Origin: Ariolimax columbianus | Taxonomy: Eukaryota; Mollusca; Gastropoda; Stylommatophora; Arionidae | DNA length: 64,000 bases | NCBI GenBank assembly: GCA_036924085.1 | Contig: JAVGWX010000013.1 | Span: 56,428,336-56,492,335 of the forward strand | Direction of reading: 5' to 3' | Shown here: one piece after another, positions 36,201 to 47,057 of the stretch | How positions within the stretch are numbered: the first letter of the stretch is position 1 | Layout: each line of letters starts with the position of its first letter | Program-made: the position numbers and the translations under genes | The notes under the pieces: model-generated | Told to the model about the DNA's origin: nothing | The model's input: only the letters and a program-made list of their open reading frames with translations | Database searches by the model: none

Positions 36201-39200
36201 AAGACAATCTAACAGTCACATTTGGAGACACAATGGAGGGAAATACAAGACAATCTAACAGTCACATTTGGAGACACATCGGAGGGAAATACAAGACAAT
36301 CTAACAGTCACATTTGGAGACACATCGGAGGGAAATACAAGACAATCTAACAGTCACATTTGGAGACACATCGGAGGGAAATACAAGACAATCTAACAGT
36401 CACATTTGGAGACACATCGGAGGGAAATACAAGACAATCTAACAGTCACATTTGGAGACACATCGGAGGGAAATACAAGACAATCTAACAGTCACATTTG
36501 GAGACACATCGGAGGGAAATACAAGACAATCTAAGTCACATTTGGAGACACATCGGAGGGAAATACTAGACAATCTAACAGTCACATTTGGAGACACATC
36601 GGAGGGAAATACAAGACAATCTAACAGTCACATTTGGAGACACATCGGAGGGAAACACTAGACAATCTAACAGTCACATTTGGAGACACATCGGACGGCA
36701 ATACAAGACAATCTAACAGTCACATTTGGAGACACATCGTAGGGAAATACAAGACAATCTAACAGTCACATTTGGAGACACATTGGAGGGAAATACAAGA
36801 CAATCTAACAGTCACATTTGGAGACACATCGGAGGGAAACACTAGACCATCTAACAGTCACATTTGGAGACACATCGGAGGGAAATACAAGACAATCTAA
36901 CAGTCACATTTGGAGACACATCGGAGGGAAATACAAGATAATCTAACAGTCACATTTGGAGACACATCGGAGGGAAATACAAGACAATCTAACAGTCACA
37001 TTTGTAGACACATCGGAGGGAAATACAAGACAATCTAACAGTCACATTTGGAGACACATCGGAGGGAAATACAAGACAATCTAACAGTCACATTTGGAGA
37101 CACATCGGAGGGAAATACTAGACAATCTAACAGTCACATTTGGAGATACATCGGAGGGAAATACAAAACAATCTAACAGTCACATTTGGAGACACATCGG
37201 AGGGAAATACTAGACAATCTAACAGTCACATTTGGAGACACATCGGAGGGAAATACAAGACAATCTAACAGTCACATTTGGAGACACATCGGAGGGAAAT
37301 ACAAGATAATCTAACAGTCACATTTGGAGACACACCGGAGGGAAATACAAGACAATCTAACAGTCACATTTAGAGACACATCGGAGGGAAATACAAGACA
37401 ATCTAACAGTCACATTTGGAGAATAATTGGAGGGAAATACAAGACAATCTAACAGTCACATTTAGAGACACATCGGAGGGAAATTACTAGACAATCTAAC
37501 AGTCACATTTGGAGACACATCGGAGGGAAATACAAGACAATCTAACAGTCACATTTGGAGACAAATCGGAGGGAAATACAAGACAATCTAACAGTCACAT
37601 TTGGAGACACATCGGAGGGAAATACAAGACAATCTAACAGTCACATTTGGAGACACATCGGAGGGAAATACAAGACAATCTAACAGTCACATTTGGAGAC
37701 ACATCGGAGGGAAATACAAGACAATCTAACAGTCACATTTAGAGACACATCGGAGGGAAATACAAGACAATCTAACAGTCACATTTGGAGACACATCGGA
37801 GGGAAACACTAGACAATCTAACAGTCACATTTGGAGACACATCGGAGGGAAATACAAGACAATCTAACAGTCACATTTGGAGACACATCGGAGGGAAATA
37901 CAAGACAATCTAACAGTCACATTTGGAGACACATCGGAGGGAAATACAAGACAATCTAACAGTCACATTTGGAGACACATCGGAGGGAAATACAAGACAA
38001 TCTAAGTCACATTTGGAGACACATCGGAGAGAAATACTAGACAATCTAACAGTCACATTTGGAGACACATCGGAGGGAAATACAAGACAATCTGTCACAT
38101 TTGGAGACACATCGGAGGGAAACACTAGACAATCTAACAGTCACATTTGGAGACACATCGGACGGCAATACAAGACAATCTAACAGTCACATTTGGAGAC
38201 ACATCGGAGGGAAATACAAGACAATCTAACAGTCACATTTGGAGACACATCGGAGGGAAATACAAAACAATCTAACAGTCACATTTGGAGACACATCGGA
38301 GGGAAATACTAGACAATCTAACAGTCACATTTGGAGACACATCGGAGGGAAATACAAGACAATCTAACAGTCACATTTGGAGACACATCGGAGGGAAATA
38401 CAAGACAATCTAACAGTCACATTTGGAGACACACCGGAGGGAAATACAAGACAATCTAACAGTCACATTTAGAGACACATCGGAGGGAAATACAAGACAA
38501 TCTAACAGTCACATTTGGAGAATAATCGGAGGGAAATACAAGACAATCTAACAGTCACATTTGGAGACACATCGGAGGGAAATTACTAGACAATCTAACA
38601 GTCACATTTGGAGACACATCGGAGGGAAATACAAGACAATCTAACAGTCACATTTGGAGACACATCGGAGGGAAATACAAGACAATCTAACAGTCACATT
38701 TGGAGACACATCGGAGGGAAATACAAGACAATCTAAGTCACATTTGGAGACACATCGGAGGGAAATACAAGACAACCTAACAGTCACATTTGGAGACACA
38801 TCGGAGGGAAATACAAGAATATCTAACAGTCACATTTAGAGACACATCGGAGGGAAATACAAGACAATCTAACAGTCACATTTGGAGACACATCGGAGGG
38901 AAACACTAGACAATCTAACAGTCACATTTGGAGACACATCGGAGGGAAATACAAGACAATCTAACAGTCACATTTGGAGACACATCGGAGGGAAATACAA
39001 GACAATCTAACAGTCACATTTGGAGACACATCGGAGGGAAATACAAGACAATCTAACAGTCACATTTGGAGACACATCGGAGGGAAATACAAGACAATCT
39101 AAGTCACATTTGGAGACACATCGGAGGGAAATACTAGACAATCTAACAGTCACATTTGGAGACACATCGGAGGGAAATACAAGACAATCTAACAGTCACA

Positions 39201-42200
39201 TTTGGAGACACATCGGAAGGAAACACTAGACAATCTAACAGTCACATTTGGAGAAACATCGGAGGGAAATACAAGACAATCTAACAGTCACATTTGGAGA
39301 CACATCGGAGGGAAATACAAAACAATCTAACAGTCACATTTGGAGACACATCGGAGGGAAATACAAGACAATCTAACAGTCACATTTGGAGACACATCGG
39401 AGGGAAACACTAGACCATCTAACAGTCACATTTGGAGACACATCGGAGGGAAATACTTGACAATCTAACAGTCACATTTGGAGACACATCGGAGGGAAAT
39501 ACTAGACAATCTAACAGTCACATTTGGAGACACATCGGAGGGAAATACAAGACAATCTAACAGTCACATTTGGAGACACATCGGAGGGAAATACAAGACA
39601 ATCTAACAGTCACATTTGGAGACACATCGGAGGGAAATACAAGACAATCTAACAGTCACATTTAGAGACACATCGGAGGGAAATACAAGACAATCTAACA
39701 GTCACATTTGGAGAATAATCGGAGGGAAATACAAGACAATCTAACAGTCACATTTGGAGACACATCGGAGGGAAATTACTAGACCATTTAACAGTCACAT
39801 TTGGAGACACATCGGAGGGAAATACTTGACAATCTAACAGTCACATTTGGAGACACATCGGAGGGAAATACAAGACAATCTAACAGTCACATTTGGAGAC
39901 ACATCGGAGGGAAATACAAAATAATCTAACAGTCACATTTGGAGACGCATCGGAGGGAAATACTAGACAATCTAACAGTCACATTTGGAGACACATCGGA
40001 GGGAAATACAAGACAATCTAACAGTCACATTTGGAGACACATCGGAGGGAAATACAAGACAATCTAACAGTCACATTTGGAGACACACCGGAGGGAAATA
40101 CAAGACAATCTAACAGTCACATTTAGAGACACATCGGAGGGAAATACAAGACAATCTAACAGTCACATTTGGAGAATAATCGGAGGGAAATACAAGACAA
40201 TCTAACAGTCACATTTGGAGACACATCGGAGGGAAATTACTAGACAATCTAACAGTCACATTTGGAGACACATCGGAGGGAAATACAAGACAATCTAACA
40301 GTCACATTTGGAGACACATCGGAGGGAAATAGAAGACAATCTAACAGTCACATTTGGAGACACATCGGAGGGAAATACAAGACAATCTAAGTCACATTTG
40401 GAGACACATCGGAGGGAAATACAAGACAATCTAACAGTCACATTTGGAGACACATCGGATGGAAATACAAGACAATCTAACAGTCACATTTAGAGACACA
40501 TCGGAGGGAAATACAAGACAATCTAACAGTCACATTTGGAGACACATCAGAGGGAAATACAAGACAATCTAACAGTCACATTTGGAGACACATCGGAGGG
40601 AAATACAAGACAATCTAACAGTCACATTTGGAGACACATCGGAGGGAAATACAAGACAATCTAACAGTCACATTTGGAGACACATCGGAGGGAAATACAA
40701 GACAATCTAACAGTCACATTTGGAGACACATCGGAGGGAAATACAAGACAATCTAAGTCACATTTGGAGACACATCGGAGGGAAATACTAGACAATCTAA
40801 CAGTCACATTTGGAGACACATCGGAGGGAAATACAAGACAATCTAACAGTCACATTTGGAGACACATCAGAGGGAAATACAAGACAATCTAACAGTCACA
40901 TTTGGAGACACATCGGAGGGAAATACAAGACAATCTAACAGTCACATTTGGAGACACATCGGAGGGAAATACAAGACAATCTAACAGTAACATTTGGAGA
41001 CACATCGGAGGGAAATACAAAACAATCTAACAGTCACATTTGGAGACACATCGGAGGGAAATACTAGACAATCTAACAGTCACATTTGGAGACACATCGG
41101 AGGGAAATACAAGACAATCTAACAGTCACATTTGGAGACACATTGGAGGGAAATACAAGACAATCTAACAGTCACATTTGGAGACACACCGGAGGGAAAT
41201 ACAAGACAATCTAACAGTCACATTTAGAGACACATCGGAGGGAAATACAAGACAATCTAACAGTCACATTTGGAGAATAATCGGAGGGAAATACAAGACA
41301 ATCTAACAGTCACATTTGGAGACACATCGGAGGGAAATTACTAGACAATCTAACAGTCACATTTGGAGACACATCGGAGGGAAATACAAGACAATCTAAC
41401 AGTCACATTTGGAGACACATCGGAGGGAAATACAAGACAATCTAACAGTCACATTTGGAGACACATCGGAGGGAAATACAAGACAATCTAACAGTCACAT
41501 TTGGAGACACATCGGAGGGAAATACAAGACAATCTAACAGTCACATTTGGAGACACATCGGATGGAAATACAAGACAATCTAACAGTCACATTTAGAGAC
41601 ACATCGGAGGGAAATACAAGACAATCTAACAGTCACATTTGGAGACACATCGGAGGGAAATACAAGACAATCTAACAGTCACATTTGGAGACACATCGGA
41701 GGGAAATACAAGACAATCTAACAGTCACATTTGGAGACACATCGGAGGGAAATACAAGACAATCTAACAGTCACATTTGGAGACACATCGGAGGGAAATA
41801 CAAGACAATCTAACAGTCACATTTGGAGACACATCGGAGGGAAATACAAGACAATCTAAGTCACATTTGGAGACACATCGGAGGGAAATACAAGACAATC
41901 TAACAGTCACATTTGGAGACACATCGGAGGGAAATACAAGACAATCTAACAGTCACATTTGGAGACACATCGGAGGGAAATACAAGACAATCTAACAGTC
42001 ACATTTGGAGACACATCGGAGGGAAATACAAGACAATCTAACAGTCACATTTGGAGACACATCGGAGGGAAATACAAGACAATCTAACAGTCACATTTGG
42101 AGACACATCGGAGGGAAATACAAGACAATCTAACAGTCACATTTGGAGACACATCGGAGGGAAATACTAGACAATCTAACAGTCACATTTGGAGACACAT

Positions 42201-42362
42201 CGGAGGGAAATACAAGACAATCTAACAGTCACATTTGGAGACACATCGGAGGGAAATACAAGACAATCTAACAGTCACATTTGGAGACACATCGGAGGGA
42301 AATACAAGATAATCTAACAGTCACATTTGGAGACACATCGGAGGGAAATACAAGACAATCTG
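24210..42362. repeat. 18-kb satellite array of 46-bp monomers (about 394 copies)
   Basis: The monomer contains GGAGACACATCGGAGGGAAA, TACAAGACAATCTAACAG and TCACATTT, with period 46. Common variants are TACTAGAC, TACAAGATAATC, TACAAAACAATC, TACTTGAC, GACACAGCGG, GAGAATAATCGG, TTTAGAGACAC, CACCGG, TAGAAGAC, a 47-bp form (AAATTACTAGAC) and a 44-bp form (CTAAGTCAC). Variants recur in fixed order, giving higher-order units. Short frames of 60-86 residues (METHRREIQDNLTVTFGDTS) arise from the monomer and have no further support. The array is one block with no insertions visible. Confidence 0.98.
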
Positions 42363-42404
42363 TAGAATAGTTGCCATGACATGAGATATTAATTGTTTGG
42401 TATT

Positions 42405-43170
42405 ACTGAGCAACTTAAAGGAACTTCTTTTCTATGACGGTCAAGCAATTATAGCAACTTCAGAAATACAATTGCAACAAAATATTGAAAAACTAAATGC
42501 ATGTAAAGAAGAGCATGAAAATCAATGAAGAAAATTCTGAGGCCATGAAAATATCTAGAATAGCCGGAGACATCAATATCTTCCTTGAAAAACAGCAAAT
42601 CAAACAGGTGAAAGATTTCACATACTTAAGGAGCATGTTATTAGCAGACGGAAGAATTACAGCGTAAATCCAACAAAGATGCAATAAGGCAAATCAGATC
42701 ATTGGGCAATTAACTGCAATACATAATTGCAAGCACGTGACAATAACTACCAAAAGAGCTTTATACAACACGATTTTCGTCCAGACACTATGCTACCAAT
42801 GTTACAACTGGATACTAACATCAAATGAAAAACGTTACATAGTAACAAGAGAAATGAAATGTCTGCGAAAAATATTGGGTGAGAGACGTGATGACATATG
42901 GGGACACCAGGAGACTAATGGGAACAACACCAGCATTAGACTACATCAATAGACAGCAACTAAAATGGTTTGGCCACGTAACAAGATTACCACCACACAG
43001 AACATCTCCCCCTCCCCTAACATGCAATACTATTTAGATACAATGGATTCAAGGTCAAAGGCCGACCACGGAAAAGGTGGCTTACGGAAATATCAGAGGT
43101 ACACAGACGGATTCGTCCTAGAGATCTCTTCGTAACCTGATGCTGAAATGCATAACATAATGCGCGAAAA
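42405..43170 (+). mobile_element. RTE-like LINE fragment (family B), 5'-truncated at the satellite
   Basis: The fragment starts about 40 bp after the satellite, inside the RT palm domain, and runs to the family 3' end (GAGATCTCTTCGTAACCTGA at 43,120). The same family is present at 46,990-50,240 (-) and 54,370-55,460 (-), with a 3' scrap at 4,557. Confidence 0.82.
42420..43140 (+). pseudogene. LINE RT C-terminal remnant (family B)
   Basis: The translation begins LLFYDGQAIIATSEIQLQQN, where family members have FADDQA, so the catalytic DD of motif C is now YDG. It continues MKINEENSEAMKISRIAGD, QVKDFTYLRSMLLADGRITA, a stop, NKANQIIGQLTAIHNCKHVT and EMKCLRKILG, then TATKMVWPRNKIT in another frame. 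This is the thumb and C-terminal domain of endonuclease-RT proteins. Stops and the altered active site make it inactive. Confidence 0.84.
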
Positions 43171-43725
43171 GAAAAGATAGAAGAATAATGCCCAAAAATA
43201 ATTCTAGAGCAGAAATAAAGAAATAAATAACTATGTATTATTGTATTCACGAAAACATGATAGCACATACTGAAAGGAATCGAAGGTGCTCAGAGCGCAG
43301 AGAGCATAGCCACCGGGGAGACTCGCGAAAGTGCCCTGCCCGAAAAAATAATACTCACAACGATTACACAGGGGTTCCCCACACGTGTGCTCTGAGTGTT
43401 GCAGAGTATGATGTTCCATTAATTGGTCTTCACTGCCATCAGAGAATGTTTCGCAGCAGTGGTCTGGTGCCGTCGCTATCTTCGATGGGCAACAATTATT
43501 ACTTCAAAAAGTCCAGAACGAAATGATCTGTAACTCCCAGGGACACGTGTGAAACTGCTGTTTTTGTGACTGCCGTGTAAGAGCTGATACGGTGGCTCTA
43601 CAGAAATCCCTCGTGAAGACGTTCGATATGGATAAAGTAGACTTACTTAGAGGGGTAGCGAGGTCTGGGCTAGACGTCCCGGAAAGTGAAGGGTCTAGTA
43701 TAGCCTCTTCTTTCCAGGTGTAGAG
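43171..43725. other. Unassigned sequence
   Basis: A 97-residue frame at 43,233-43,526 (+) overlaps a 62-residue minus frame. Neither shows a motif I recognise. Confidence 0.5.
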
Positions 43726-43821
43726 ATCGTCGCTGGATTCACTGTTCGGCTGGCCGTTCAGGAGTTACCATGCATCGTCGCTGGATTCACTGTTCGGCTG
43801 GCCGTTCAGGAGTTACCATGC
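43726..43821. repeat. 48-bp exact tandem duplication
   Basis: ATCGTCGCTGGATTCACTGT begins at 43,726 and again at 43,774, and the 48-bp units appear identical, ending GTTACCATGC. Confidence 0.95.
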
Positions 43822-44639
43822 CAATGGTCTCTCCTACATTATTGTGTCCCCAGTAGCACATTCATGAGGAGCTCCCTGTTTCTTACAGAGTCTACTGTGG
43901 GGCGCGACCGAGTACCCGGCGGTATAACTGGGCGGGCAGATTAGGCTCATTAGCCTTAGTTGGCAGCCATTCTAAGAGAAGGTAAACTCTGACTCTAAAC
44001 CTGGGTAGACGAAGCTCGTTGCCTGTTCAGTCAGTTCGCCTAAGAGAGGGGTAACTGATTTTAAACTCACAAGTGCCAGGGATTGCTGTCTATGAGAGTA
44101 TCATCGGATGTCTCAAGTAACTAGCATCTGCGGGCAACGACTCCACTGCTTTGTGGAAACCTCGTGAGAGAGTAAGGCTACGGGAGTAAACTCAGACAGA
44201 AAATCCGGAGTGGTAGCACATAAGCACTCATTCGGCAGCTTCTGTAGCTGAGCTGGTGCCAAATTGTCATGTTCTGTAATCTTTGGATTACACTAGTGAG
44301 GCCGAGAGGGGAGAATCCTGCAGTTTGGACAGCCCATGGTCTCCACATTCAGCGCCCAGGCTTGCGCCGTGGAGAGACTACTCACAAGGCGCCGCGCGCA
44401 TGATCTGCAGAGACTGAGATGCCTATGAGACCTACTCGTTATCAGGGTAGCTATAAGTCTGAACGTACTGTACACATTCATGTGGACACGTATAATGGCA
44501 GGCAGACAAACAGCTGGAACGTAGAGATCGAGAGCGCGAGACTTGAGTTCGCTATCAAAAAAGTCGAATGTACGATCAACTTGTGTTGCTCTGTTCGACG
44601 TAACAAAACCGGCATAAGAAAACAAAGACATGAAGATCT
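43822..44639. other. Unassigned sequence, GC-richer than surroundings
   Basis: Frames of 77 residues (44,419-44,652, +) and 112 residues (44,293-44,631, -) overlap. Neither has a recognisable domain. A retroposon tail begins just after. Confidence 0.5.
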
Positions 44640-44850
44640 GCGTGATGTTTAAATGATATTTTCTTCTCCTTCTTCTTCGTTCGTTCTCAATCTCCCACTA
44701 TCAAACCCTGAAAGGGCTTAAGTAGCAGAATGTAGTCCAGAGAACGGAATGCGTTGTGTCATAGTTTACAGCTTGACTGCGATATTTGCACCTTTCGATC
44801 CAACACATCCGACTTCAGCAAGCATTTTTTTAGTACCGGGTTAGCATTCC
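44640..44850 (-). mobile_element. Dispersed retroposon (family Z), copy 1
   Basis: It shares AATGCGTTGTGTC, TAGTTTACAGCTTGACTGCG and CCAACACATCCG with 51,605-51,790. Both have a TTC/T-rich run at the low-coordinate side and a hairpin near it (AACCCTGAAAGGGCTT here, AGCCCTGAGAAGGGCT there). On the minus strand this gives a 3' hairpin and GAA-rich tail. Confidence 0.72.
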
Positions 44851-44879
44851 CTCTTCGATCCTTTCTCCTTAACCAGTCT

Positions 44880-45030
44880 GCCCTGCTGCAGCCTATTATC
44901 CAGGATCACCGCGTGGAGGTGTAGAAGGGTCTTGGCAGCTCTGGTTCGCTGGCCCTGACGCTAGCAGTCAGCTATGGGTCGCTGACCACTGCAGCCCATG
45001 CGCTGCTCAGCATCTTGATCCCGAAATGAT
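44880..45030 (+). mobile_element. Dispersed repeat (family X), unexpanded copy
   Basis: The sequence reads CCAGGATCACCGCGTGGAGG, then GGCCCTGACGCTAGCAGTCA and GGGTCGCTGACCACTGCAGC. It aligns to the reverse complement of both flanks of the 33-bp array at 19,290-19,815 but contains a single unit. Confidence 0.8.
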
Positions 45031-45204
45031 ATTTGATAAATGCCATTTTCATGTCCTATTTCGAGACATGTTAACAAACTTTCCGTGAATAGTATATGTG
45101 AAACGCTCCAAAACTCGGAGAAGTCGTTGAAAAAGTATAAAATAAGGACTCAAGGTGTCAATTGATGTTCTCATTCAGCGTTAACTGTGATAATTGCAGA
45201 AAGA

Positions 45205-45206
<2 letters not shown>

Positions 45207-45286
<80 letters not shown>

Positions 45287-45288
45287 AG
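45207..45288. repeat. Compound microsatellite (AT)n-(GA)n-(G)n
   Basis: About 48 bp of AT alternation is followed by about 23 bp of GA alternation and then a run of about 10 G. Confidence 0.96.
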
Positions 45289-46039
45289 GAGTGATGACAA
45301 CAAATGCAAGTAATTACAGTAAAAAAAATATTTATTATCATTTATTACGTTACAGCAAGAGCATCTAATACCGGCTGGGATGTCTATGAAGTGTTTCAAC
45401 AGGGTGTCACATGACCGCCACACTGTCGACTAGCACCGTGGTAGAACAACGAGGTTATTCGTTTTCCTATTTATTTTGTTGTTGTTGGTTTTTTTGGTTT
45501 TTGGTCAGACGGTGTGAAATCTGAAATCTACAAGAAGAATGACGGTTCAGTATGGATATAGTTGTTTGAGTTAGAGGAAAGTGTATGACATATTTCAAAA
45601 CGAGACAAACGTCATTAATGAACGGCGGCTTGGGAGACCAGCAAGCATGGCAGATAATACAGGGAAAAATCAGATCAACCAGATAGTCCGTGGCAGGAGG
45701 TGAGTCATTTTTGATGAAATAGCCATACATTTAAAGATGGGTCACGGCATTTCCCACATAAATTGTCTCCGATGACCTCGGCTATAGAAAAGTGTGTAAC
45801 AGGTGGGGTATATGGCAGCTGACAACGAAGTAATGGAGGGGGTGCACAATTGGTGAACATGTTTGGTCACACCAAAAGACTTTTTTCTAGAGGACATTCT
45901 CAAACTAGTAGTCAGGTAGACAGAGTGTGACGAAGAATAAGGCACACACAGATTTCTGGTTCGCATTTTTGTAAAAATATTATTAATAAAATTGCTATAA
46001 CATAATTACTGTCCCTTGTGATGTGATGTTTGTCTGTCA
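45289..46039. other. Unassigned sequence
   Basis: Frames at 45,467-45,730 (-) and 45,742-45,966 (-) have no recognised motif. Confidence 0.5.
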
Positions 46040-46300
46040 CATGTAATGAAGACCATTCTCTCTGTTCAACCGTGCGGACCGTCTTTTCTTTTGCTGTGTC
46101 CGCTGAAATGTGTGACTTGCGCGGTGATTTGGATTAAATTGGGGAAGGAACTGCGCCTTTTGTTAACCTCATTCTCTAGTCCTGAGCTACCTTTGGCCAG
46201 TGGCAAGACATTATGGAGACGACTGGAGCTAGCACAGGTTGTAATTTTTACCTCAGGGTTTACACCAAAAGACTTTCCCGTAAACGGGTATCCCACAAGG
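46040..46300 (+). mobile_element. Dispersed repeat (family Y), copy 2
   Basis: This is the counterpart of 16,040-16,345 (-). The open frame at 46046-46369 begins MKTILSVQPCG and contains LLLCPLKCVTCAVIWIK and LPLASGKT. The shared Cys-rich frame is the only hint of coding; the family is not recognised. Confidence 0.72.
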
Positions 46301-46989
46301 CAGCGGAGGGAGGGGGGTGCAATCTATCGTTGTGTGTCTTGCATTTCATATAACAGCAATAGATCGTAGAGACATCACTCAGGGTGTGAGTGATGTGTTG
46401 GATATCTCTCAGTGTTCTAGTTCAATTTAGTCGGTGTCTATATTTGACAGTCACACCAAAACCGACAATGTCTGCAGCTAGGGAGAGGGACGCCAATCTC
46501 GTGAAGTTCAGCTGTGTGCACTAGGCCATGCAAATACGATACAGGTTTAACCGTAATACTAATACATATAGTCGACGTCCATGCCAGGATAATCGGAAGG
46601 AAGAAAAAACATTAACGAATTAAATATTCCAAATGGAAAACAACGACACATTTATGTAAATACAAGTGTAAATCGTCGATTATTGTGAATTCCAGGCTAA
46701 TCCGTGGCACAACGATAACGAGCTAAAACACCAGAGCAATGTTCGACTTGCAGCCTGTTCGGCGCCATCTGTGCTGTATATTGGTAGCACAGATATAGAA
46801 ATAATCTATTGACATTAATGGACAGAAGAAGCGATTGAATAATATCAAGTTATTATAATAAATTCTCAGCACAGAAGCAGAAATAGACCAGAAATTATAA
46901 TCTATTTTGTTATTAAGTATCTCTTGTGAATAAACTATAAAACGTCTACCTTTTTTTAACTTCATTGTGATGATAAGGACCCATTTACA
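46301..46989. other. Unassigned sequence with a short family X piece
   Basis: At 46,720-46,790 the words GCAGCCTGTTCGGCGCCATC match dispersed family X. The rest is unassigned and AT-rich. Confidence 0.55.
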
Positions 46990-47057
46990 ATGATTACTTA
47001 ATTCTTCTCCCTTTTCCTTTAGCTTGTTCTCCTGTTTATGCCTTTCAGCGTCAGGTT

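Noticed and set aside
24210..42362. CRISPR-like direct repeats
   Set aside because: The repeats are contiguous 46-bp monomers with no variable spacers, in a eukaryotic context. It is a satellite.
24210..42362. Family of small proteins beginning METHRREIQDN
   Set aside because: The frames are by-products of the 46-bp monomer (46 codons per three monomers) and begin and end wherever variants create or remove stops.
43233..44652. Small host genes at 43,233-43,526 and 44,419-44,652
   Set aside because: Opposite-strand frames overlap both and no domain is recognisable. The region is flanked by retroposons.
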